NCBI GenBank assembly: GCA_963796485.1
Contig: CAWCLV010000001.1
Span: 744,001-808,000 of the forward strand
Direction of reading: 5' to 3'
Source: CAWCDJ01 sp963796485
GTDB taxonomy: Bacteria; Acidobacteriota; Terriglobia; Bryobacterales; Bryobacteraceae
Length of the DNA stretch: 64,000 nucleotides
Below, piece by piece: positions 1 to 7,334 of the stretch. The notes below the pieces were generated by a model. It saw nothing but the letters and a program-made list of their open reading frames with translations. It did no database searches and was not told the origin of the DNA. A program made the translations under genes and the position numbers. Within the stretch, counting starts at the first letter, position 1. Every line of letters starts with the position of its first letter.

Positions 1-1
1 C

Positions 2-487
2 GCGGCGCTCCGCCAACACCGGCAAGAGGCGGGCTCGATCACCGGGTTCCCCGGCGGCGAAGAGATCGGACGCGAAAGCGCGATGTTTTTGAAGTGCGAT
101 GTCCTGCTGCCTGCCGCGACGGAGAACGTGATCACGTCCCGCAATGCCGGCCGCCTCCGCTGCCGCATTCTTTGCGAAGGCGCGAACGGTCCGACGACCC
201 GCCCGGCCGACGAGATTCTGGCCGACCAGGGAGTCTTCGTCATCCCCGACATCCTGGCCAACGCCGGCGGCGTGACGGTTTCTTACTTCGAGTGGGTGCA
301 GGACCGGCAGGCTTTCTTCTGGAGCGAGCGGGAGGTCAACCGCCGCTTGCAGGAGTTCATGGACGAAAGCTTTGACGCGGTGATGGACTACGCCGCGAAG
401 CACGCGGTGAACAACCGGACCGCCGGTTACATGCTCGCGCTCGACCGGGTTGCCGCCGCGCTCAAACTGCGCGGGATCTACGCGTGA
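2..487 (+). CDS. gdhA: Glutamate dehydrogenase, C-terminal part (cut by window edge)
   Basis: The reading frame is open from base 2, so the gene begins upstream of the window; 161 codons are visible. The enzyme oxidatively deaminates glutamate to 2-oxoglutarate with NAD(P) in the cytoplasm. The visible part is the end of the nucleotide-binding domain and the C-terminal helices. It contains the family signatures EGANGPTTRPAD and NAGGVTVSYFEW and ends in RVAAALKLRGIYA. The Glu/Leu/Phe/Val dehydrogenase family is certain. Glutamate as substrate is inferred from the EGANGPTT segment. The gene converges on the next one with a single base between the two stop codons. Confidence 0.9.
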   Translation, partial: AALRQHRQEAGSITGFPGGEEIGRESAMFLKCDVLLPAATENVITSRNAGRLRCRILCEGANGPTTRPADEILADQGVFVIPDILANAGGVTVSYFEWVQDRQAFFWSEREVNRRLQEFMDESFDAVMDYAAKHAVNNRTAGYMLALDRVAAALKLRGIYA

Positions 488-488
488 A

Positions 489-1988
489 TCAGCGGGCGGT
501 GAACGCCCTTACGGAACCTGCGGGGACCTTCGCGGCTGCTCTCCGTACCGCGCCGAATTCGGCTTCGGCCGCCAGTGCAGCGGGCTTCCTGCCGATTGCG
601 ATAATCGAAACCGCCGGCCAGGGGACGATACGATCGACCCGCCGCCACAACCAAACCAGGCGATCGAACGCCCAGAGCTGAAAGCGGCCGAACTCCTCCC
701 GTTTCAGAACGCGCCCATTCACGAACCAGCCCGGGCGCGTGATTCGGTTGAAATGCAGAACGGTCTCTACCGTGAACCCGGCCTCTTCCATCTTCGACCG
801 CAGTTCCGCCTCCGAGTACCGCCTCTCGTGCCCCAGCACACGATCCAGGGTTCCGTAGATCGATTGGCCTTGCGGGACAAGAACGATCGCCCGCCCGGAG
901 GGAGCGAGCGCGCCGGCGATGTTGGCTAATCCGGCGCGGTCGTCCCTGACGTGCTCCAGCACATTGAGGCAGATTACCGTATCGGCGATCCCCTCCAACT
1001 CGCGGAAATCCTCCGCTGCGCCCAGGTCGCATCGCCGGAGTTCTACGTTCGGTTTACCTTGAAACCTTACCGAAAGCCGGGCGAGGTGTTCGCCGTCAAT
1101 GTCGCTCGCAATATAGGAACGGCGCCGCGGCGACAGGTGTTGCGTCAGGTTGCCGATTCCCGCCCCAATCTCGAGGACATTGGACCCGACATAGCGCCGG
1201 ATCGTTTCCGCCATCCAGGAGTTGAAGCGGGGCGTTCGCGCGAGGGCGTCTAAAATCCGTGCGCCGCGGTCCTGGTAGATATCCCGCTGCAAACCGAAGA
1301 GGGCGACGACCCAGATGGCCTGCAGCGCATCCCGTAGCCCGATCTTCTTGCCTTCGGCGTAGGTCCGGCCCCGATAACTGATCGGCACTTCGTAAATCGC
1401 GGCGCCTCGCTGCGCGAGCTTGATTGTCAGTTCGGGTTCGATCCCGAAACGCTCCGAGCGGAGCGGAATCGACCGCACCAGCGACATCCGGAATGCCTTG
1501 TAGCCCGTCTCCATGTCCGTCAGATTGAGATCGGCTACGGCGTTGCAGAACGTGGTCAACACCCGGTTGGCCAGGGAATGCCAGAAATAGAGGACGCGCC
1601 GCTCGCCGGCCACCAGGAACCGGGATCCGAATACCGCATCGGCGCGGCCCTCCAGCAGTGGCCGCAGGACGTTGGGTAGATCCTTGGGATCGTATTCGAG
1701 ATCGCTGTCCTGGACTACCCCGAACTCGCCGGTGGCGTTGGCGATCGCCGTTCGAATAGCCGCCCCTTTTCCCTTGTTCACGGGATGGCGGAACACACGC
1801 AATCGTCCTGGATGCTGTTCGGCGAGTTCCTCGAGAATCTCGCCGGTGCCATCTGTCGAACCGTCGTCTACGGCGATGATTTCGATTGCAGTCTCCGCGC
1901 CGAAATCGACCGCCAGGACTCTCTGGATTACCGCCGGGACCAGGTCGACTTCGTTGTAAGCGGGAATCAGTATGGATACGTTCGTCAT
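489..1988 (-). CDS. Fused GT2 glycosyltransferase and SAM methyltransferase
   Basis: This 499-residue protein joins two enzymes. Residues 1-240 are a family 2 glycosyltransferase of the dolichyl/polyprenyl-phosphate sugar synthase type, with ILIPAYNE near the start, the nucleotide-sugar motif VDDGSTDGT near residue 40, and QDSDLEYDP near residue 93. From about residue 265 there is a class I SAM methyltransferase with motif I (VLEIGAGIGN) and the later strand CLNVLEHVRDD. The likely role is making a polyprenyl-linked sugar donor and methylating a lipid or glycan. The substrates cannot be read from sequence. It lies 12 bases downstream of the GT39-like membrane gene on the same strand, suggesting one operon in which this protein charges the carrier used by its neighbour. 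I see no long N-terminal signal. Confidence 0.82.
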   Translation of the reverse strand: MTNVSILIPAYNEVDLVPAVIQRVLAVDFGAETAIEIIAVDDGSTDGTGEILEELAEQHPGRLRVFRHPVNKGKGAAIRTAIANATGEFGVVQDSDLEYDPKDLPNVLRPLLEGRADAVFGSRFLVAGERRVLYFWHSLANRVLTTFCNAVADLNLTDMETGYKAFRMSLVRSIPLRSERFGIEPELTIKLAQRGAAIYEVPISYRGRTYAEGKKIGLRDALQAIWVVALFGLQRDIYQDRGARILDALARTPRFNSWMAETIRRYVGSNVLEIGAGIGNLTQHLSPRRRSYIASDIDGEHLARLSVRFQGKPNVELRRCDLGAAEDFRELEGIADTVICLNVLEHVRDDRAGLANIAGALAPSGRAIVLVPQGQSIYGTLDRVLGHERRYSEAELRSKMEEAGFTVETVLHFNRITRPGWFVNGRVLKREEFGRFQLWAFDRLVWLWRRVDRIVPWPAVSIIAIGRKPAALAAEAEFGAVRRAAAKVPAGSVRAFTAR

Positions 1989-2000
1989 ATGGCCCGCCGG

Positions 2001-3665
2001 TTACCTTCCGGTCACGTAGCGCGATATTTCAAAACGCGGCCGCGAATTGCGGTCGTAAATGACGTCGACGATCTCCTTCGCGTACCCCGCTTGCGCTGCG
2101 ATTTCGCTGAGCCGGCCGCGAACGCCGGGGAACTGTTCGCCATCGCTGGTGTGGTCTACAAAGAGCGAACCCGGTTGGGACATCAGCGAGCGGATGCCCG
2201 TGGCGTCGTCAGTCGAAGGGTTCAAAAGCGAAAAGCTCACGTCACGGATCGGCATTTCACCATCAGAGAGAAGGCAGAGTGTGGTGGAGTATCCCCAGTC
2301 GACCGTAACGACGTTTGCGGCGTTAATTGAATCGAGATACTGCGACAACGGGTATACGGCATCCGTCCAGAGCGTCGTCGTGCCGCGCGTCACCAGGTCG
2401 GTATAAAAGTTGTTGACGACAAGAAGATTGACCGCGACGACACCCACGACGCCGGCAGCCAGGATGCGAGCGCCGGCGCGGTTCGCATGGCTGTAGAGTT
2501 CGCTGAACGCGATTGCTATCAGGAAATGAGGAACGGGCCAAAGCAGGATCACATGATGCATGCTTGCCCCGGTATTCGGCAGGATCGCCATCTGCGCCCA
2601 GGCGGCCAGAAGGTACACTGTGGCGAAGACGGCAGCGGCGCGGGACCGCGTGAACCAGAGCCAGGGCACGAGGCAAAGAGAGAACCCCAAAGCGTAGAGC
2701 ATCCAGTTCGACCGGCGCTCGCCCGCAACGCGGCTCAAGGCAACCGAGAGGCGCCCGCTCAGGCTGGTGGGGGCGACGGACGTTTCGGGCGACCCGTCTT
2801 CAGTAAGCCACCCAAATAGCACCGAGCCCTCGACCGTCTTCTTGAGGACGAGAACCTTCTGTGCGACGGGCGCGGCTCCCGACATCACGTTCGAGGTGTG
2901 CAGCGTGGCGCCGCCGGTGACCAGATTGTAGTAGACGAGGGGCATGGCGCCCAACAGCAGCGAACCCGCCGCGACGCCGATATGGCGGGGTGTCGCGTAC
3001 TGGAGCACTCGCCTGGGGAACGCCGCGAAAGACCCTGCAATCAGGCCGCCGAACATCCAAACGAACAGCGCCTTGTGCCAAAACGCGAGGCCGAAAAGTA
3101 AGAAAGCAAGACCGAGGTAAATGGAGCGTTTCGTCTCGTCGAACCGGATCAAAAGGAAGATTCCCGCCAGGAAGAACAGGTGCAGCATCGCGATGGGGCC
3201 GAAGTCATAGCTCGTGGCCACGAGAAAACTGACATCTGTAGCGAGCAGCAGCGCTCCGATGATGGCCGCGCGCCTGCCGGAGACCCGGTTGAGAATGGCG
3301 AAGAATAGCCAGACCGATGCGGAGCCGAACAGGAGAAATGGAAGTCGGAGTATAAGTGGGGTGACCTCGAGATATTTCAGGACGGGTAAGTAGAGCCAGG
3401 CTTTAAATGCTCCAAGATACTGGAGAACCATAACAGGAACCGCGTGGCCTAAGAAACTCATCCGGTAGACTGGAACTGAGCACGGGTAGAAACAGGCAAG
3501 TTCGCTGCTCGCGTCATAGTGAAGCCCGGTCTTTTGCAGAAGGGGTACACCCATCAGCAAAAAGAGCAACGCCGGGCATGTTGCGAGCCACATCCAGCGC
3601 CGCTCATCAGGACGGTGGACTGCGCGTTTCGCCAGGATTTCAGAAACCGGCTTCGCGGAAATCAT
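2001..3665 (-). CDS. Polytopic membrane glycosyltransferase, GT39/ArnT-like
   Basis: The protein has 554 residues with about ten to eleven hydrophobic segments spread along its length and a large C-terminal soluble part. An acidic loop after the first membrane segment (HYDASSELACFYP) sits where GT-C fold enzymes place their catalytic acidic residues. This architecture fits transferases that move a sugar from a polyprenyl-phosphate donor to a lipid or protein on the outer face of the inner membrane. The assignment rests on topology and on the adjacent GT2 enzyme rather than on a decisive motif. It is probably the first gene of a two-gene operon with the GT2-methyltransferase fusion. A perfect CRP-type palindrome lies about 224 bases upstream of its start. 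Confidence 0.65.
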   Translation of the reverse strand: MISAKPVSEILAKRAVHRPDERRWMWLATCPALLFLLMGVPLLQKTGLHYDASSELACFYPCSVPVYRMSFLGHAVPVMVLQYLGAFKAWLYLPVLKYLEVTPLILRLPFLLFGSASVWLFFAILNRVSGRRAAIIGALLLATDVSFLVATSYDFGPIAMLHLFFLAGIFLLIRFDETKRSIYLGLAFLLFGLAFWHKALFVWMFGGLIAGSFAAFPRRVLQYATPRHIGVAAGSLLLGAMPLVYYNLVTGGATLHTSNVMSGAAPVAQKVLVLKKTVEGSVLFGWLTEDGSPETSVAPTSLSGRLSVALSRVAGERRSNWMLYALGFSLCLVPWLWFTRSRAAAVFATVYLLAAWAQMAILPNTGASMHHVILLWPVPHFLIAIAFSELYSHANRAGARILAAGVVGVVAVNLLVVNNFYTDLVTRGTTTLWTDAVYPLSQYLDSINAANVVTVDWGYSTTLCLLSDGEMPIRDVSFSLLNPSTDDATGIRSLMSQPGSLFVDHTSDGEQFPGVRGRLSEIAAQAGYAKEIVDVIYDRNSRPRFEISRYVTGR

Positions 3666-3750
3666 TTTGAGCGCAATGCAGTAAGCGTCAGCTCCTGAAG
3701 TGCCGGAGGTGATGAAGAATAGCTCTAGGAGCGTATCTGTTATACGGTTA

Positions 3751-3812
3751 CGCCGGGAAAGTCACTTCACCTGACGTGCGATCGATTACTATCTCGCCGG
3801 AAAAGTCATTCG
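3751..3812. repeat. Imperfect direct repeat in the 3666-4061 gene gap
   Basis: Two near-identical 18-base words, CGCCGGGAAAGTCACTTC at 3751-3768 and CGCCGGAAAAGTCATTCG at 3795-3812, are spaced 44 bases apart, about four helical turns. They lie 86-147 bases upstream of the start of the GT39-like gene. This could be a pair of regulator binding sites. Apart from this repeat and the palindrome at 3889-3906, I see nothing in the 396-base gap. Confidence 0.35.
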
Positions 3813-3888
3813 GACAGTACAAAGACCGGCGGGAGCGGGATTCAACTACAGGGCGGGTGCGATATTTGTGTTCTGTCCGGAGCACCGG

Positions 3889-3906
3889 CTGTGATCGCGA
3901 TCACAG
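3889..3906. promoter_or_regulatory. Perfect 18-bp palindrome matching a CRP/FNR-family operator
   Basis: CTGTGATCGCGATCACAG is a perfect inverted repeat. Its core reads TGTGA, six bases, TCACA, which is exactly the consensus half-site layout bound by E. coli CRP. It lies in the upstream region of the minus-strand glycosyltransferase operon, about 224 bases from the start codon. That is far for simple activation, so repression, looping or an unrecognised transcript is possible. No crp-like gene is in the window, so the regulator is inferred. Confidence 0.5.
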
Positions 3907-4061
3907 ATAGTTGTTCATGAGCCTTGGCGAACACCCGAAGACCGGTTTAGCCGGCGGCTTCAATACCAGCCGGCGAGACCGATCCAGAACACTCTTACTT
4001 GATGCGCCGGATAAGCGAGGTCACATTCGGTTGGTCGGGCTGAACCGGACAGGTCGAAGCG

Positions 4062-4412
4062 CTACGCGATGTCGTCGTAGTCGAAGCCCGGCACGGGTTT
4101 GCCCAATTGCTCCAGAATCTCCCGCGCTTCCTCTTCGCAGTCTCGCGGCACCTGAACGCTTGTCCACTTGCGCAGGAATCCGTCCACGTCCTGAACCAGG
4201 GTTGCGATCTGTCCCCCCACAAAAAAGGGAATCCCCGCTTGTTCCAACAGGCCCTTTGCCATGGCAAGGTGAATCCGCTCGTTGGTTTCCAGAACCATCA
4301 CCAGTTCGGCCGGATTGAACTGCTCCGGCGTTCCGGCGAGCAAGGGAACGTCGCACTCGGGGCATTCGGTAAGGCCGCCCGGAAATTCGTCGCCGCATTC
4401 GGGACAGAACAT
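4062..4412 (-). CDS. DUF2007-type protein with N-terminal zinc ribbon
   Basis: A 116-residue cytoplasmic protein. Residues 3-25 form a zinc ribbon with two CPEC-type knuckles (CPECGDEF and CPECDVPL). The rest resembles the DUF2007 signal-transducer fold, with an LLEQAGIPFFVGG segment and a C-terminal acidic tail. I chose the ATG at 4412 because it follows AGAGG at good spacing and places the zinc ribbon at the N-terminus. The frame is open further upstream, but that part is low in conserved sequence. No enzymatic role is known for the family. It reads in the same direction as the S1/P1 nuclease gene, 163 bases away, with hairpins between them. Confidence 0.7.
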   Translation of the reverse strand: MFCPECGDEFPGGLTECPECDVPLLAGTPEQFNPAELVMVLETNERIHLAMAKGLLEQAGIPFFVGGQIATLVQDVDGFLRKWTSVQVPRDCEEEAREILEQLGKPVPGFDYDDIA

Positions 4413-4493
4413 GACTACCTCTGCCGCAAGTGTACCGCCGTGGCTTTTGGACCGGCAAGGCGGTGCCGTTACCTGCGCGGCCTCTGAGGCTGC

Positions 4494-4535
4494 CATCCCG
4501 GTACTCGTGCCGGGATGCCGTCGAGCGTGACGCTC
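4494..4535. repeat. Tandem hairpin pair between two minus-strand genes
   Basis: CATCCCGG at 4494-4501 pairs with CCGGGATG at 4510-4517, and GAGCG at 4523-4527 pairs with CGCTC at 4531-4535 around a TGA loop. The pair lies just after the S1/P1 nuclease stop codon in the direction of transcription. It could act as a terminator or be another bipartite intergenic repeat. There is no clear T run. Confidence 0.45.
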
Positions 4536-4575
4536 CCTTGTTGCTAGACCGGCGTGCGCGCGCGGCAAACGCCGG

Positions 4576-5352
4576 CTATTGCAGAATCCGGTTCAAAACG
4601 CCGGCAAGACGCGCGCCTGCTTTTTCGATCTGTATCCGGATCAGGGCGTCGCCCGCCTTCTCATAAGCCGCATTGACGGTGACGGGCTGACCGGCCGGCA
4701 GCTTGCGGTACGCGACCTTCTGCGCGTCCTTGTGCGATTGCCCGGCCCAGTCTTCCACCGATCCCTTGGACCACTTCCTGGCGTGTTTGGCCGAGTCTTT
4801 GGCCCAGACGGGCTCCAGGTCGTCCTCTTTGCCCATGCGGGAGAGCAGGCCGGAATCCCAAAGGCTGTGGAGATTGGTCCGGCGGCCGGCAAGTTGCACA
4901 GTGACGCTGTTTCCGCCGCGATCCTCATTGTTGGAGGCGTGCATCGGCTGATGCATGTCGCCGATAAAGTGCATGACGAACATGAGCGCTTCCCGGCGCT
5001 GCTCCGGAGGCGCGGAACGATTCGCCAGGACCTTTTCGAACTCTTCGATTTTAACGATTACGCACTCGCCCTTCGGGCAGTCTCGCGCCATATCGAGGCC
5101 GGGCTTGTCGATCGGGATATCCACGTAGTGCCACGTCGCGGTCTCCGGGCGCGAGCGGCGAATTTCATCCGGCCAGCTTGCCACGGAAACGATGGTTTTG
5201 CCCGGTCCGAGGATCAGCGCGACCTGCTGTCGCGCCGCCGGCGTCAGCTGAGCCTCCGCAATCCGGGCGATCAGAGCGTGCCCTTCCGTGCCCCATCCGA
5301 AAACGGCAGGCGGGCACAGCGCCGCCAAGGCGATCCAGACGCATTTGTGCAT
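4576..5352 (-). CDS. S1/P1-family secreted nuclease
   Basis: A 258-residue exported zinc nuclease that would degrade single-stranded DNA or RNA and act as a 3'-nucleotidase. From the ATG at 5352 there is a short signal peptide ending before GWGTEGH, so the mature protein begins with the tryptophan whose amino group binds zinc in this family. The other ligand motifs are present: SWPDEIR, ATWHYVDIP, HFIGDMHQPMHAS and NLHSLWDSG. The open frame extends about 21 codons further upstream, but a start there would bury the signal peptide. The gene is transcribed away from the Cas2-like gene, 56 bases apart. A likely role is scavenging phosphate and nucleosides in the periplasm or outside the cell. Confidence 0.9.
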   Translation of the reverse strand: MHKCVWIALAALCPPAVFGWGTEGHALIARIAEAQLTPAARQQVALILGPGKTIVSVASWPDEIRRSRPETATWHYVDIPIDKPGLDMARDCPKGECVIVKIEEFEKVLANRSAPPEQRREALMFVMHFIGDMHQPMHASNNEDRGGNSVTVQLAGRRTNLHSLWDSGLLSRMGKEDDLEPVWAKDSAKHARKWSKGSVEDWAGQSHKDAQKVAYRKLPAGQPVTVNAAYEKAGDALIRIQIEKAGARLAGVLNRILQ

Positions 5353-5408
5353 GAGAGCACAGATTACCACAACTACCATGTTCGCCTTTTGTTCGCTAAT
5401 ATGGAGGC

Positions 5409-5663
5409 GTGTCACTCAAGCTATACCTGGTCTCGTGCGACCTGCTCCACGAAGGCGACTACGCGTCTTTTCGCGCCCGGCTGCGCACTTTCGAAGCGTG
5501 CCAGGTGCTGGATCGCCAATGGGCGCTGCACAGTACCCACTCGGCCGCGCAATTGAAAGAGATCCTGCGCCGGTTCCTGCACGAGGGAGACCGGATCGTG
5601 GTGACGGAGGTAGGGGCGGAGCGTGCTAGCCGGCGCGCTCTATGCAACCTGGGGGAACTATAG
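5409..5663 (+). CDS. Orphan Cas2-like / SinR-type ferredoxin-fold protein
   Basis: An 84-residue protein with the pattern of small Cas2-fold proteins. A first strand KLYLVSCDL ends in the conserved aspartate, a helix follows, then strands around QWALHST, a second helix (QLKEILRRFL) and the closing strand DRIVVTEVG. No cas1, effector gene or repeat-spacer array is nearby, so this is not a CRISPR locus. SinR- or VapD-like stand-alone members of this fold have poorly known roles, some as RNases. The start is GTG at 5409, fixed by the first strand; the GGAGG before it is unusually close. The 3' end overlaps the convergent membrane gene by 38 bases. Confidence 0.55.
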   Translation: MSLKLYLVSCDLLHEGDYASFRARLRTFEACQVLDRQWALHSTHSAAQLKEILRRFLHEGDRIVVTEVGAERASRRALCNLGEL

Positions 5664-6015
5664 CGTTTGGGCGCGAGGGTTGACCCGCCAGCATGGAGGT
5701 GATGGTGTCGCTGCCGTCGTCCTGGTCGTCTTCCCCATAGACATGGACGTAATAGCTTGCCAGGCCGCAGCCCAGCAGTAGGGCCAACAGGATTCCGAAC
5801 CACTTCAGCGTCCTGCCGTTCCAGGCCTGTTTCTTTTCGACCGATGCCGCCGTGGCTTTGACGACGGCGAATGCCGCGGCGCCGCCCAACCCGAGTTTCA
5901 AGTACCAGGGCATCAGGTCGAGATGGGCCTGGCCGCCGACTTCGCTCCACAGCACGAAAATTGCGATCACCGCGATCAGGAACTGCGTCGCATAAGCAAG
6001 CCGGAGGATGGGCAT
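5626..6015 (-). CDS. Small membrane protein of unknown function
   Basis: A 129-residue protein with three likely membrane segments: one near the N-terminus (LIAVIAIFVLW), one after PWYLKLGLGG and one around GILLALLLGCGLASYY. An acidic stretch (GEDDQDDGSD) follows the last segment. I chose the ATG at 6015 because a clear AAGGAG lies nine bases before it; the in-frame ATG further upstream overlaps that ribosome binding site. I do not recognise a family. The gene is divergent from the MacB-like permease, 41 bases away, so they may share a control region. Its 3' end overlaps the Cas2-like gene. Confidence 0.65.
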   Translation of the reverse strand: MPILRLAYATQFLIAVIAIFVLWSEVGGQAHLDLMPWYLKLGLGGAAAFAVVKATAASVEKKQAWNGRTLKWFGILLALLLGCGLASYYVHVYGEDDQDDGSDTITSMLAGQPSRPNAIVPPGCIERAG

Positions 6016-6056
6016 CGAAGTGGGCTCCTTCATCTTACGTTATCCTGGAGGAAAGA

Positions 6057-7331
6057 ATGTCCCGATCCGGCGCTGATTCAGCGCGTTCCTGGTACCAGTT
6101 CAAAAGTGCCTTCGGGCTTGCGATGGACTCCATCCGCGGGCATAAACTGCGGAGCTTTCTGACGCTGCTGGGAGTCATCATCGGGGTGGCCAGCGTGATC
6201 ATGGTCGGTTCCGCCATCTCCGGGCTGGGCGTTTATGCCGAGGAGAGCACCGCCAAAGCGTTTGGCGCGGAATCCTTCCTGGTAGCGCAGATTGCGTCCA
6301 CCGGCCGGCTGAGCCGCCGCGAATACTTTGAGAAGATGAAGCGCAACAAGCCGATCCGGAGCGACGATGCGCACTTCCTGCAGGAGGTGAACGGCGACAC
6401 GGTGCTGTACAGCCCTTACCGCCAGCACACCTCGGACGTAAAGCGGGAAAACCAGATTTGCGAAGACACCTCGATTCTCGGTGTTTCGGCCGACATGGCC
6501 AGTATACGGGACATTGTCGTGGTGGACGGGCGCTTCTTCACCGGCGAAGAAGACCGCACCCGCAAGCTGGTCGCTGTCATCGGGCAGACGGTCCTTTCGA
6601 CTTTGTTCCCGCCCGACACATCGCCGCTCAACCAGATCATCCGGATCGAGGGTGTGGAGTTCACTGTGATCGGCGTACAGGAGCGCCTCGGTTCCGCGTT
6701 CGGCCGCGACCAGGACAACTCGATCTACATGCCGGCGACTGCCTTCGACCGCCTGTACGGACCCGGCATGGGTTTCGCGCTCTTCGGACGCCCCAAGCCC
6801 TCGAGCGGGCTCGACCTGAACGGCGCGCTCGATGAAACGCGGGTCGCACTGCGCTCTCATTTCCACGTTCAACCGGGGCAGCCGGACGATTTCGACACCC
6901 TGACGCCCGATGCCATCCGCGGCTTTATCGACCAGGTGCTCGGGATGATCGCGGCGGTGGTTGTGCCGGTCACCTGCATCTCACTGGTCGTCGGCGGCAT
7001 CGTCATCATGAACATTATGCTGGTCAGCGTGACCGAGCGAACCCGGGAGATCGGCATCCGCAAATCGCTCGGCGCGCGGCACGGCGACATCATGCTGCAG
7101 GTGCTCATCGAAGCGGTGGTGCTGTCGGTGACGGGCGGCGCGATCGGAATCGCGCTCGGGGCCCTGGCGACGTTGATCCTGGGCCAGATCTTCCAACTCA
7201 CCCTTCACATCACCGCCGGATATGTGGTTCTTGCCCTGGGCGTTTCCACGGTGGTGGGGGTCGTGTCCGGATGGTACCCGGCCTCGCGGGCGGCCAAACT
7301 CGATCCGGTGGTGGCGCTTCGTGCGGAGTAA
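6057..7331 (+). CDS. MacB-type ABC transporter permease (first of pair)
   Basis: A 424-residue FtsX/MacB-type permease. One membrane segment lies near residue 35 (SFLTLLGVIIGVASVIMVG). A large periplasmic MacB-PCD-like domain follows, then three segments in the last third and a standard C-terminus (YPASRAAKLDPVVALRAE). The motif SVTERTREIGIRKSLGAR is diagnostic. The start at 6057 follows GGAGG. Such permeases work with an ATPase to move peptides, lipids or lipoproteins or to drive mechanical work across the envelope. The paralogous permease follows after three bases, but no MacB-type ATPase or adaptor is adjacent. The coupled downstream ATPase is of the soluble ABC-F class, so the true energy partner is probably encoded elsewhere. 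Confidence 0.88.
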   Translation: MSRSGADSARSWYQFKSAFGLAMDSIRGHKLRSFLTLLGVIIGVASVIMVGSAISGLGVYAEESTAKAFGAESFLVAQIASTGRLSRREYFEKMKRNKPIRSDDAHFLQEVNGDTVLYSPYRQHTSDVKRENQICEDTSILGVSADMASIRDIVVVDGRFFTGEEDRTRKLVAVIGQTVLSTLFPPDTSPLNQIIRIEGVEFTVIGVQERLGSAFGRDQDNSIYMPATAFDRLYGPGMGFALFGRPKPSSGLDLNGALDETRVALRSHFHVQPGQPDDFDTLTPDAIRGFIDQVLGMIAAVVVPVTCISLVVGGIVIMNIMLVSVTERTREIGIRKSLGARHGDIMLQVLIEAVVLSVTGGAIGIALGALATLILGQIFQLTLHITAGYVVLALGVSTVVGVVSGWYPASRAAKLDPVVALRAE

Positions 7332-7334
7332 ATC

